From: Paragorgia papillata
Lineage: Eukaryota; Cnidaria; Anthozoa; Scleralcyonacea; Coralliidae
Length of the DNA: 64,000 bases
Assembly (NCBI GenBank): GCA_035771165.1
Contig: JAWNZC010000238.1
Span: 1,656,001-1,720,000 of the forward strand
Direction: 5' to 3'
The translations under genes and the position numbers were made by a program. Below are positions 47,946 through 59,622 of the stretch, one piece after another; position 1 is the stretch's first letter; the number at the start of each line of letters is the position of its first letter. The notes under the pieces were generated by a model. That model was not told where the DNA came from, did not search any database, and saw only the letters and a list, made by a program, of their open reading frames with translations.

Positions 47946-49982
47946 GCTATAACACCAAACTATTTTACTCCGGCTAACGCCAGACTATTTTACTCTGGCT
48001 ATATATAACACCGCGGATTATTTTACTCCGGCTAACGCCAGACTATTTTACTCTGGCTATATAACACCAGACTATTTTACTCTGCCTAACACCAGACTAT
48101 TTTACTCTGTCTAACACCAGACTATTTTACTCTGTCTAACGCCAGACTATTTTACTCTGGCTAACACCAGACTATTTTACTCTGTCTAACACCAGACTAT
48201 TTTACTCTGTCTAACACCAGACTATTTTACTCTGTCTAACGCCAGACTATTTTACTCTGTCTAACACCAGACTATTTCACTCTGGCTAACACCAGACTAT
48301 TTTACTCTGGCTAGCTAACACCAGACTATTTTACTCTGTCTAACACCAGACTATTTTACTCTGTCTAACACCAGACTATTTCACTCTGGCTAACACCAGA
48401 CTATTTTACTCTGGCTAACACCAGACTATTTTACTCTGTCTAACACCAGACTATTTTACTCTGTCTAACACCAGACTATTTTACTCTGTCTAACACCAGA
48501 CTATTTTACTCTGGCTAACACCAGACTATTTTACTCTGTCTAACACCAGACTATTTTACTCTGTCTAACGCCAGACTATTTTACTCCGGCTAACGCCAGA
48601 CTATTTTACTCTGTCTAACACCAGACTATTTTACTCTGTCTAACGCCAGACTATTTTACTCTGGTTAACACCAGACTATTTTACTCTGGTTAACACCAGA
48701 CTATTTTATTCTGGCTAACACCAGACTATATTTTACTCTGGCTAACACCAGACTATATTTTACTCTGGCTAACACCAGACTATTTTACTCTGGCTAACAT
48801 GCACCAGACTATTTTACTCTGTCTAACACCAGACTATTTTACTCTGGCTAACACCAGACTATTTTACTCTGTCTAACACCAGACTATTTTACTCTGTCTA
48901 ACGCCAGACTATTTTACTCTGTCTAACACCAGACTATTTCACTCTGGCTAACACCAGACTATTTTACTCTGGCTAGCTAACACCAGACTATTTTACTCTG
49001 TCTAACACCAGACTATTTTACTCTGTCTAACACCAGACTATTTCACTCTGGCTAACACCAGACTATTTTACTCTGGCTAACACCAGACTATTTTACTCTG
49101 TCTAACACCAGACTATTTTACTCTGTCTAACACCAGACTATTTTACTCTGTCTAACACCAGACTATTTTACTCTGGCTAACACCAGACTATTTTACTCTG
49201 TCTAACACCAGACTATTTTACTCTGTCTAACGCCAGACTATTTTACTCCGGCTAACGCCAGACTATTTTACTCTGTCTAACGCCAGACTATTTTACTCTG
49301 GTTAACACCAGACTATTTTACTCTGGTTAACACCAGACTATTTTATTCTGGCTAACACCAGACTATATTTTACTCTGGCTAACACCAGACTATATTTTAC
49401 TCTGGCTAACACCAGACTATTTTACTCTGGCTAACATGCACCAGACTATTTTACTCTGTCTAACACCAGACTATTTTACTCTGGCTAACACCAGACTATT
49501 TTACTCTGTCTAACACCAGACTATTTTACTCTGTCTAACGCCAGACTATTTTACTCCGGCTAACGCCAGACTATTTTACTCTGTCTAACACCAGACTATT
49601 TTACTCTGTCTAACGCCAGACTATTTTACTCTGGTTAACACCAGACTATTTTACTCTGGTTAACACCAGACTATTTTATTCTGGCTAACACCAGACTATA
49701 TTTTACTCTGGCTAACACCAGACTATATTTTACTCTGGCTAACACCAGACTATTTTACTCAGTCTAACACCAGACTATTTTACTCTGGCTTAGGCCAAAC
49801 TATAATATTTTACTCTGCATGGCTAACACCAGACTATATTTTACTCTGGCTAACACCAGACTATTTTACTCTGGCTAACATGCACCAGACTATATATTTA
49901 CTCTGGCTAACGGCAGAGGATTTTACTCTGTCTAGTGCCAAGCTATTTTACTCCGTCTAACGCCAGACAATTTTACTCGTAA
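47938..49982. repeat. 25-bp satellite array of unit C with about 640-660-bp higher-order repeat
   Basis: About 80 monomers of the same family as in A and B but a different variant composition: mostly CTATTTTACTCTG with GGCTAAC or GTCTAAC. Markers show a long period: GGCTAGCTAAC at 48309 and 48971, CTAACATGCACC at 48794 and 49431. A third, partial higher-order copy follows. This array expanded independently of A and B. Confidence 0.95.
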
Positions 49983-50295
49983 ATAGGGAGACTCCTGACT
50001 CTAAGTGGTTCGTTTTCAGTAATTGTATGATGATATGGTTTATCGAAGATGTATAGTAACAATTTTTACGCTTGAAAGAATCGGAAAAATTGTGTGAAAT
50101 TCCTGATTATCTATACTGTGATGTTTTTCAATGTCTTATAGAAACGTGAAATTGTTACGCGATTATATTCTCGAATTGTATATAACTTTGATTTGTCATT
50201 GTATTGAAGCGTTTATGTACTGTGCATGTATAGTACTTGACAGCCTCTATAGAAGTGCTGTGTTCATCAAAGCATGAATCGACTAGTTGTGAGTC

Positions 50296-50343
50296 AACGC
50301 TTCCATGCACTTTGCAACCAGCTCGAAAAGTTGTCGTTGTGGC
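50296..50343 (+). pseudogene. 5' stub of the DMRT-like fragment in unit C
   Basis: About 48 bases match 13291-13338 with one or two changes, then similarity stops. This marks the right end of recognisable unit C. Confidence 0.5.
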
Positions 50344-50510
50344 AAACCTTTGACATGTTTAATAATACTGTCAGTACAGCTCAATAAAGGTAAGTTCAAA
50401 ACTAAAACATTTTTCTTATATTGTATAGGACTTCTTTTATAATCATAAACACTATATTTGGTTTTTAACATAAAGTTTACCGACTAACAGCAAAAATGAA
50501 CTACGATACA

Positions 50511-50670
50511 TAGAGCAAAGTGAAAATGTGGTTAAACTGCCGAGAATAGTTTTGATAACAAAATACTGACGTTTCTTCACTCTGATGAAGGGCTCCTCTC
50601 GAAACGACAGTATTTCGTTATCAAAACTATTCTCGGCTGTTTACCACCTTTTCACTTTGCTCTATCTAAA
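50511..50670. mobile_element. Foldback element with TTCACTCTGATGAAG centre
   Basis: AGCAAAGTGAAAA, GCCGAGAATAGTTTTGATAA and GTTTC on the left return as GAAAC, TTATCAAAACTATTCTCGGC and TTTTCACTTTGCT on the right. The centre carries CTGATGA...CGAAAC (see findings). Confidence 0.8.
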
Positions 50671-50679
50671 ACACTGTAC

Positions 50680-52800
50680 TCTACTTGTTTTTTACGGTAG
50701 TCATATATATATATATTTGAAGTAAGCTTTAGTCCTTAACCGAGCATCTATATGTTTGGTTTCTTAACCCAAATTATGATTTTAAACTTATGTTATTTGT
50801 GTTTTTAAATGTAGAAATCCAAACCAATCATTCTGAAATGTTGTTTTAAAATTCATCGGTGTACAAGTTTAGTGGATTTTTCAAGCCTAGCGAGCACTCA
50901 GTGATCTTCGGTGGGTAGTGAGCTTTATTTATGTGTATAGTGATTAGTTGTGCAATTAATTAGGTGTTACTCCCTGGGTGCATTTCTCAATGCTGTACAC
51001 GAATCTTGTCTTCATACCGGAGACCAAACTAGCGTTGTCGGCTACCGAACGCCGCTAAACTGTACCGGATTCAAAATAGAATGGGAAAATTATGGTTTCC
51101 TCCCGTTGGTCGTCTAAACAAAGGAAGGATCTACTACGACCTGCTTTCACTTGTATAACACACCCGTTTTTTCTGTAGCTCTACCTGCTCAAAATAAATT
51201 GTCCCGAGTTTGAAATTACAAGAGAAAAACTACAAGGAATATATCGGGAATAAACTGGTTACATTAGAAAATGTGATTTTTGAAGTTTCATGATTGCTTT
51301 TTTCCGACCTGTTAATTGAGGTTTGCTTGCTTTGTCAAAGCGTTTAAAATCAGGAATTTCTTCAACCGTAGCATTAACACGGTTCACGGGGTCAGGTTAT
51401 GAATTATAAATTACCCAATAAAAAAATAACCTTTCAAATCCTTCGAAGCGAGCCGAATCGACAAAAAGGGGCTTTGGACAATCGATGAAGCTCCACTCAA
51501 CGGGCAATATAAAGAACTACCAAAATACCGTATGATTTCGCACGCTTGCCCTTATCGAAGATGCCTTGAATTTAATTAAATTGTGACCCCTGAAGATTTT
51601 TTACAAAAATATTTGACCAAATGGATTATTGTTCATTCTACATTTAATCTTCTATTGTCGAATTGAGGTAAGCTATAATAATGTAGTATAATAATATTTT
51701 CTCGACTAATTTTAATGATTAGTTTGCCATTTTTTCCGTTGGTTTCGTGCGAGTTAGTTTTGGTTACAATTTTGAAATAATTATTTGTAGCTCATTAACA
51801 TAAGAATAGGGCGATTGTACGGGGGCCTTATACACAGCAGGTTCAAGTACTTAACCTCGAATCCCCAATTTATATTGGATGTAGGTTTTAGAAAACCATG
51901 TATATACGGTCAAATCACTCTCATACAACAAACTGCCTTTTTTGCGTTCGTTTTGTGCCCTCATTCCAAAATCACTATTGTTATTAACAGATACAAGAAA
52001 GACCTTTAAATATTTTTATGTGCATGGGGATTATATAATGTTATTGGGCCTTAAATCTGTCCCAGTGTGTCTCAAAAACAGACCATCCGAATAGCTAAAA
52101 TTATGTTTAATGTAAAGACGACGAAAATTAGTTTTGCGAGTATTTTCGCTTGAAATTAAGCGATTAAGAAATTAATTTAGCGCCTTTCCAATAGTATACC
52201 GTTTCAGAAGTCTTTGTATATAGAGCAAAAAGACTTACACAATATTCAATATTTTACTTTGTAACTTATATTATGAAAATGAATTTATATAGGTTTCTCT
52301 CTACGGCTTAAAAGTCTTTTTAGTTATATTCTTGACACTGCCGTTAATTTGTGCTTTGCTACCTGGCAAACCCGTTATACGTTAACTGGTGCGGCCGTTA
52401 ACTCGTATTTGGTTTTGAGATGTAAAACGAATTGATATATATTTATAGGGTTTTTCGGTTTATCGGTTTGTTTCGTTTAAGACTAGTGATAAGTAAAGGA
52501 AGTAGTTTTCCTCCAGGATTGATTCCTTGGTGAAAATATTTTCTTATTTGTGTACTGTGAACGTTTGACAATGAAGGCAATACAGCGTATCAACAAAGGA
52601 TAGCTGCATGAGTATACACAGACAATGGCTTAAAAAATTTGAACGTTCTTAAACAGGGCGTGAACGGTAACGTTTTAAGCTACGTTCAAGATCTTTTAAA
52701 AAGGTGAAATGCAACGTCGAAACAACCTCGCTTTAACTTGAAGGAACAAAGTTGACAAAGTTTTGTTGAGAAATTTGGTGTAGTTCAAGAAGTATATGCA
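50680..52800. other. No gene recognised
   Basis: AT-rich DNA between the array and the Pax locus. I see no ORF with credible coding character, no RNA gene and no clear repeat. It may hold upstream regulatory DNA or untranslated Pax exons, which I cannot tell. Confidence 0.5.
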
Positions 52801-52804
52801 TAAG

Positions 52805-53040
52805 GGGGTGTTTATATGGAGGCGAGCCAGCTCGGGTACCCGGGTTAGCCCGCTTTGCCGAGATCTTGCTTATGCTGTTATTTCTTGTTAATTTTCATCT
52901 TGTGTTTATATGGGAGCCGGACCAGCCCGCCCAGCTGATGATCTCGCTTTCTGAGACCCAGATCTCGGTTACCTGGGCTGTTTTTTCCCCCCATGCATGT
53001 AAACACGATTGACCAGGTTGGCTCGCCTATCCGGGCTGGC
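52805..53040. mobile_element. Likely decayed foldback element
   Basis: GTGTTTATATGGAGGCGAGC and GTGTTTATATGGGAGCCGG are direct copies, and CATGCATGTAAACAC plus GGTTGGCTCGCC lie inverted at the right. GC-rich compared with flanks. Boundaries uncertain. Confidence 0.45.
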
Positions 53041-53339
53041 ACTAAAAGCTTCGTACACGCGACAACATTTGTTTTTATCAGCTTTTTTCGACGTATTAAC
53101 AATTCACAAGTTCTTGTTCATGTACAGTTCATATTTAAAACAATGAGACTTCGTGTCTTAACGGAACTGATAAATTACGTTAAGGCCAATTCGTCAGAGA
53201 GAAACGTCAGAGAGAAACGAATTAAACAGTTTTTCAGCCCGCTCTGTCCAGTGAAACGACTAAATGGACATTTTCAAGCAGCAACCGGGATCCTGGCTAA
53301 CAGTCTTGGCATATCTCCCATGTAATCTAAAAGTGCTTT

Positions 53340-53960
53340 AACACAGTAAGTCATTATTAAACAGAGCCACTGCGATCTAGGATAAAATAGCTAACTATAG
53401 TCAACTCGCCTAATCTAATTGCATCATTTCTTATTATTATTAACCCCATAACTGTTAAATTTAAAGAAATATTTCGCTCACCTATAGGTTTTTTTTTTAC
53501 TAGACAATGTAACTTTGTTGTTTAGTCGGCAATTCAGTTTTCTTCTTGCGTGTTGTATTTCGTTTGCATTGATCATCTACGACCTTACTGTGCAGAGTGC
53601 GGTACCGGGGACACATGGCCTTTTATCCCCGAGGCTTAAGTGATCACATAATAGATTTGGACATTTTGAAGGTGATTTGTTTGAAAAGGACTTTGAGAAT
53701 GTCTAATATCTGACCAATACATCTACATGTTTTAGATTGAGCGAGAATCTTCGACTTTATTACTATAGGGCGTCGGTTTTCATTATTTAATCTTCGTTAC
53801 GAACATGAATATTATAACAGCTGGGGCAATGCACGAACCTTTTTTTCCTGTCAAATTAAAATGATCTAGCTGGCCAAACCTTTGGACCCTGAGCCGCTCA
53901 ACCTTGACATTTTTTCACATGTTTTAAAACTTGAGTGTCGGAAGCCGTTCAAAAAGAGTT
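53340..53960. other. No gene recognised
   Basis: Mixed AT-rich sequence upstream of Pax exon 1, no feature supported. Confidence 0.45.
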
Positions 53961-53974
53961 AGGTTCATAATGAC

Positions 53975-54289
53975 TCAAATTCCTGGGGGTAGGGGGGGGG
54001 GGGGGATACCCTCGTATATAAGGGTACGGGTATGTGCCACCCTATAGAGAATGGTTTTCGAGCTCCGGGGTCTGGGACGGGGTATACAAATTGTCTATTT
54101 TGGTCTGAGATAGGGTATGGATGCTGATCACGCTCGCGCCGATCCACAACAAGACAGACTACGACTTTTTCATATCCATGTGTTGTTCACCATGGGGCTA
54201 GTAAATAACTGCAACAACTCGGGTCGGGATAGGGTATTGATTTTTTGAGCTTCGGTCCAGTGCCGGATTTATGACAGGGCGGTCGCCCA

Positions 54290-54327
<38 letters not shown>

Positions 54328-54930
54328 ACACACAAAATAATGATTAACGGGGCCTCCACAAAAATGTCTTGAAAGTTGAAAAAATAGGTGTTGAAATGAA
54401 AAAAAATCTTTAGAGCCCAAAATATGAGTCAAAAACAAGACAAAAGATTAAAGATATATGTATATAGATGATATAGATGATATATAGAGGGTTGTGTCCC
54501 ATGTACTATATATACTGAATATTACTTACGCATCTTTAATCCTTTCTTATAATTGTTTAACTTACTTCCGTATCAAATTTACACTTCGCAAGTTAACAAA
54601 AAATACAGCAAGATGCGCTTTTTGGCCTAAGGCCATATACCGCATTCTTTGCAAATTTTATTCATCTACATTATATAACCCCAGTGTCAGTCCAATTACC
54701 TACATCTTATTCAAAAAAATATGACTATGTAACTTAGCATACATTCAGAAATAGAATTGATATATTGTGCTGGTCAGTGACCGCCCAGGGGCCTCCACAG
54801 TCCTAAATCCGGCGCTGCTTCGGTCTCGGATAGGGTATGGAAAATCGCCTTTTTAGGTCTGGGATAGGGTCAGGAATTTCAGGTTACAGTGGCACACCCC
54901 TACCCAAAAATTGCCAGAGTACCCCCCCCG
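53975..54930. repeat. GGGTATGG-rich dispersed repeat, interrupted
   Basis: Several GATAGGGTATGG / GGTCTGGGATAGGGT motifs left (53975-54257) and right (54818-54930) of the hAT-like insertion belong to one older repeat. It contains G and C homopolymers. Confidence 0.55.
54258..54817. mobile_element. hAT-like element with 8-bp target duplication
   Basis: Ends CAGTGCCGGATTTATGACAG / CCTAAATCCGGCGCTG. CTTCGGTC is duplicated at 54250-54257 and 54818-54825. Contains a C homopolymer (54293-54327). No transposase ORF, so non-autonomous. Confidence 0.85.
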
Positions 54931-55050
54931 GCAAATGCCATGTAATTTCAAGACCCGCCTCGTGTAAACAAATGCAATATTCAGTCCGGCCTGAGTTTGG
55001 TCTAACCTATATGAATATATAGTAATTAAATCGCGTTCTTTGTGTTCTAG

Positions 55051-55099
55051 TTGTCGGCAACAACGGGTATCGACGATTGAGGAGGCAGTTGGGGACGGT
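55051..55099 (+). other. Pax 5' untranslated part of first visible exon
   Basis: Preceded by a good acceptor (TTCTTTGTGTTCTAG), so another untranslated exon probably lies upstream. No in-frame stop separates it from the ATG. The start at 55100 is chosen by protein similarity. Confidence 0.55.
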
Positions 55100-55112
55100 A
55101 TGCCTCATCGAG
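55100..55112 (+). CDS. Pax: Pax exon with start codon (MPHR + 1 nt)
   Basis: ATG CCT CAT CGA G followed by the donor GTAAGAAC. Joined to 56949 it gives [14 protein letters not shown], which resembles the known Pox-neuro start (MPHTGQAGVNQLGG). The phase (one base) fits the two-base start of the paired-domain exon, the usual place for this intron in Pax genes. Too short to be seen as an ORF. Confidence 0.75.
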
Positions 55113-55801
55113 GTAAGAACATTTTAAAACAATAATAAAAAAAAAAACCGTATTACTGTCGTGGCAAGAAAAGTGTTCCTAAAATATTGTTGCAATTCAG
55201 TTCCTTAACCTGACCAATTCATTTGATGAAGTTTGTTGAACAATTTTCTGCTTTGAATTTGATTGTCCCCTGATGGCAGAGGTCAAACACTTTTCCTGTC
55301 GCGCATGCGCGAAGTTATCTTGGCAACACAGTTCAGAAACACGAGATATGGTGAACAACACGAGGCGATAGGCCGAGTGTTTCACTAGCTCTGTGAGTCG
55401 TCTTGTAACTCCCCAAGCACTAAACAACTTTATACTGACTCTGTGACAAAGTATTCTCAGATTTATTTACGGAAATAATGTTATGAATAGGAAATAAACA
55501 GATAAAAACAAGGTTGAAGCTGGCTCAGCAACGCTAATTGTTACACTCTAGCGCCACCACGTAAACAACTCGTTTGTCATAGCACGTTCAGTAGCCAATC
55601 AGAATGTGTGTCGTACCAAACCTGCTTTCAATACTGGTTTGGACGTCCATGATTCTGGACGGCGGCTACATCAAACCAACAAAGTGTCGGATGTTTGCAG
55701 AGGTTTCTTTCCTGTAGAGAGACCTATGCCAGCAGGGAAATTTGATTGGTGTTTGACCAATAATCAGAGAAGAAAAAATATCACATGTGAATGGTTCAAG
55801 T

Positions 55802-56235
55802 CAATCTCGTTCCCAGAGCCCACGTTCCCCACCCGGGAAACGAGAGAGTCTGGGATAATCCGTTTCAAATCGTTACGTTCTTGGCCAGGCTGGTTCTTGG
55901 CTGAATAGTGAGCATGAGTTGGCCTGAAGTGACCGGAAGTAGAATTAATAAAACCAAAATAACAAAGATGTCGGACGACAAGACTCCAGTGAAGACGTTG
56001 CCGCGATCGATATCTTCGCCGTATGTGTGTAGATGCTGTAATTCGAGCTTCGCCAGCAACCCCATTGACTTGTTTGAGGAAAAGTCAAACAAGGAGAACG
56101 TACTATCCAGATTCCGCTCGGGGAATTACGCATGCGTACCTCAACCGGAATAACAAGAATCCTGTGATTTGAAACGGATTATCCCAGAGTCTCTCGTTTT
56201 CCGGGTGGGGAACGTGGGCTCTGGGAACGAGATTG
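55802..56235. mobile_element. MULE-like element with 9-bp target duplication carrying an exon-like ORF
   Basis: Ends CAATCTCGTTCCCAGAGCC / GGCTCTGGGAACGAGATTG, arms about 65 bp. GGTTCAAGT is duplicated at 55793-55801 and 56236-56244. Same end type and target length as 35417-35805. Confidence 0.85.
55968..56153 (+). pseudogene. Captured exon-like ORF inside the MULE-like element
   Basis: 61 codons from ATG at 55968: MSDDKTPVKTLPRSISSPYV, then CRCCNSSFASNPIDLFEEKS, then NKENVLSRFRSG, reaching a stop at 56151. The Cys pattern, Pro-rich start and higher GC look like the first coding exon of a host protein with the first half of a CxxC zinc module. No partner Cys pair follows. The rest of the element is non-coding. 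Host gene not recognised. Confidence 0.45.
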
Positions 56236-56948
56236 GGTTCAAGTAAAAACGAAATGTTATACACTTCCGGTACTTTTGAGATATTGGGCTTTAAAGGTGA
56301 CGTCATGTAATCTGGTATAAAAAAGTAAAAGCGTCATTTTCCACATACTGTGCATAACATTTCGTTTTTACTTGAACCATTCACACATGTAAGACAACTT
56401 ATTAACCGAGAGTGCGGTCATTACGAGAAAACATCAGACTCAGGGTACATAAAGATCGAGGTCTGATATTTTCCGTAGTGACCAAGCAGTCGAAGTTAAT
56501 AAGAAGTTTATTATATGGCTTGCTGAAACAACATACCGCGTGGAACGACACAGATAGGGACTTGTCTACCATAGCCTCATCATTTTCAATGTTGTTGCTC
56601 TTCGGTTGTAATTGCTTTCGGGATCGAATAAAACTCACTTTAATTCAGATTGCGCACCGTCTGACTCACATGATTTAGTGCTTACGTTACTGTTTTCATT
56701 AAATTTATTCGGATTTTCAAAGATGTCTTTGTACTTCTTTCGTTGTTCTTTTGTAAACAAAATGGCTGACGAATTAGTATACGTAAGCCGGACAGGTCCA
56801 TTACGGAAAATAATCGACAGGCACGTGACGCATCTCAGCCAATAAGAGCACGCAATTTTACAGGAAGTAACTTGTGCCATATAATTAAAAAATAAGACAA
56901 TTTTTTGCTTTATGTACATTTTAAAAACAGCAATTTAAACTTTGATAG

Positions 56949-57608
56949 GACCTGGCGGAGTAAATCAATTGGGAGGAGTCTTCGTCAATGGTCGCCCTCT
57001 GCCGGACTACATGCGGCAACGAATCGTCGAGCTAGCGCACGTTGGCGTACGGCCTTCGGAGATTTCCCGTCAGCTCCTCGTCTCTCATGGCTGCGTCAGC
57101 AAAATCCTCGGCCGCTACTATGAAACGGGCTCTGTACGGCCTGGGGCGATCGGTGGGAGCAAGCCGAAGGTCGCCACGCCCAAAGTTGTAGAGAAAATCC
57201 TGGAGTACAAAGAACAGAACCCTTGTATTTTTGCGTGGGAAATCAGGAACAACCTTTTGAACGATGGTGTTTGCGAGAAAAGCAACGTGCCGAGCGTGAG
57301 TTCTATAAATAGAATATTACGTAACAATGTGGCGGAGAAGGAAGCCAAGGCGGCGCACGACAAGGCCAAAGCGGAAGCGCAAATCCAGGCGCAGATTCAA
57401 CAAATCCAAGTCCACGCCGCCGCCGCGTTACCACAGCAACAGTTCAGCTTTACTTTACCGCAGAATGTTTTCTCCAATGGTCTCGCGGCTTTCACTAACG
57501 CTTCTCATGATCCCAGTAAACCACAGTATCAGGTGCAACAGTTTCAGTCACATGAACAACCGCAGTACACGAACAATGCTGTCCACGATGTGCCACCTGA
57601 CTTGAAAC
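56949..57608 (+). CDS. Pax: Pax paired-domain exon (PaxA / Pox-neuro type likely)
   Basis: Encodes a full paired domain (about residues 5-131): [17 protein letters not shown] beta part, N-terminal helix-turn-helix with [20 protein letters not shown], linker [16 protein letters not shown]-terminal helix-turn-helix with [11 protein letters not shown] and [15 protein letters not shown] charged [17 protein letters not shown] helix and a Gln-rich segment follow. Acceptor AG at 56947-56948, donor GTAAGT after 57608 (one base over). A sequence-specific nuclear transcription factor. [11 protein letters not shown] and INRILRN favour the PaxA/PaxC/Pox-neuro branch over Pax2/5/8 or Pax1/9; I cannot build a tree. 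Confidence 0.95.
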
Positions 57609-57727
57609 GTAAGTTGAGATTTTTGGATTTTTAAGTTCTTTCGATTGATCTTTAAATATTCGTATATGACAAACTTCTATGTAACCGCATAACCTCTATA
57701 TGGGCGTACCTGTTGGTCAGTCAGTTA

Positions 57728-57801
<74 letters not shown>

Positions 57802-57806
57802 TTGTT

Positions 57807-57836
<30 letters not shown>
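57728..57836. repeat. (TCTG)n microsatellite in Pax intron 2
   Basis: About 24 copies with a TTTG interruption, 120 bp after the paired-domain exon. Confidence 0.95.
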
Positions 57837-57838
<2 letters not shown>

Positions 57839-57966
57839 GGTTGGTTTTACTTTAGTCAGTGGTTGCGACTATGGTGTACTACCAAATACAAATACAAATT
57901 TAATAATCACTTCTTCCCACAAGGGTCTTTTCAAGAGCAACTTACATACTAAATTTCAAGTGGCAG

Positions 57967-58492
57967 CAGGGCTCAAAATAACGTTTCATGTTACGCCGGT
58001 CATGGTGACTGGTCTGTTCCAATTGTGACCGGTCAAAGGCGATTTTTGACCGGTCAAATTTCACGACGCCCCCCCCCCCCCCCCCCCCCCCCAACCCCCC
58101 AAAAAAAACCCCACAAAAAAAACCCAAAAAAAAACGCAACAAAAAAAACCAACAAACAAACAACCAAACAAACCCCCAACAAAAAATAAACACAACACAA
58201 AAAAAACCCACATGTAAAGTATATTCTACGCTATATATATAAGCTAGTGCTGATATGAACGTTTGTCATAAAAAGGAAATGCATGCGTAGTTCACTTCAA
58301 TATATATCAGACATTATGAAACGGGTCTACAACAGCACAAAACAATCATTTTAAGTTCCTTCAAATGGAAGTAATAAAATTAATTACAAGTAATATGACC
58401 GGTCAAAATGACCGGCGTTATACAAATTTGATCGGTCACATTAAAAATTTGGCCGGTCATTGACCGGTGACCGGCCGTTATTTTGAGTCTTG
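57967..58492. mobile_element. Foldback element rich in GACCGGTCA motifs
   Basis: Ends CAGGGCTCAAAATAACG / CGTTATTTTGAGTCTTG with many ACCGGTCA copies in both arms. GGCAG flanks both sides (57962-57966, 58493-58497). Middle: C and A homopolymer-rich DNA (58068-58210). Confidence 0.7.
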
Positions 58493-58629
58493 GGCAGAGC
58501 CGACACATGTCAGACACGAATCCCAGCTAAGACCTAGGTGTTGATTTTACGGAGGGAGGAAAGCCGTAGAACCCGGCGAAAAACCCTCGGGGCACAGGAG
58601 AGACCAACTAAACTCTACTCACAAAATTA

Positions 58630-59622
58630 AGTCTTGTGTACAAAATGTTTCCACAGAGATATATCACGTGACATAAGAGTAATATGACACCTTATAAATC
58701 AACACAATCTTTCATTGCCGCATGACAGAACAGTGTTATTTTGCAAATTAAAACGTATTTTTAAGAAGTGCTACACATGTAGTTTAGTAGTTAGGTCGGA
58801 GGTTATCTCAAATTTTTTTCTCGATTTATTAACAAACACCTCGGCGTTGCTGTTCATCAATTACAGTTAAATATGCCTTTTTCATATGTTTGGGACAACC
58901 TAACCACTAAGGCCCTGTTTACATGGAGGTAGGGTGACCCTTCTAGAAGGGTTACCCTAGTTCATTGTCTTACCGTGTTTCGTTTACATGAGTGCTAGGG
59001 TGCATGACCCTGGGGGGAGGGCTATCTTTTTGTTTACATAAGCCATGTAAACGCGTTTGCTAGGGTGACCCTGGCAGCCGGGTTACGGTTTCAATGAGAG
59101 AAAAAAACGCGTAGCGGACAAAATGTCTTAATGATTTTGTGGCTGCCCTTCCTGTTCTTATTCACCTTGTGAAGTCTTTTGAAGATATCGAGCAAGTGAC
59201 GCCAACAATAACATGTAAACCGAAAATATAGTAAAATGGTCACGCAGAAGTAATGTGACCCTACTAGAAAAGTTAACCCTGCTACAAGGATCACCCTACT
59301 CTATGTAAACAAGGGCTATCTTTTGACTCGTTTCAAAGGGTAACCCTTCAATTCTAGAAGGTTCACCTTACCTCCATGTAAACAAGGGCTATCTTTTGAC
59401 TCGTTTCAAAGGGTAACCCTTCTAGAAGGGTCACCCTACTCCATGTAAACAGGGCCTAAAAAGTACATGTGTAGCACGTCCTAAAAATACCTTTTAATTT
59501 GTAAAATAACCCCATTCTGTCATGCTGCAATGACTTTCAACATAATGTTGATTTATAAGGTGTCATATTACAATCAAATCACGTGATATATCTTCGTTGA
59601 AACAAATTTTATACGCATGACT
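58630..59622. mobile_element. Outer foldback element in Pax intron 2
   Basis: Arms about 150 bp: GATATATCACGTGA, AATATGACACCTTATAAATC and GCTACACATGTA on the left; the inverse on the right. The 58911-59456 element is nested in it. Confidence 0.7.
58911..59456. mobile_element. Harbinger-like foldback element with TAA target duplication
   Basis: Ends GGCCCTGTTTACATGGAG / CTCCATGTAAACAGGGCC. TAA at 58908-58910 and 59457-59459. Many internal inverted AGGGTGACCCTTCTAGAAGG motifs; no ORF. Confidence 0.85.

Larger units (their letters stand above)
55783..56390. mobile_element. Outer foldback element in Pax intron 1
   Basis: ACATGTGAATGGTTCAAGT and AAAAACGAAATGTTAT on the left side return inverted as ATAACATTTCGTTTTT and ACTTGAACCATTCACACATG at the right. 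The MULE-like element at 55802-56235 has inserted into its left arm. Confidence 0.75.

Noticed and set aside
56412..56919. Short ORFs on both strands in Pax intron 1
   Set aside because: Overlapping frames with no domain or splice-site support.
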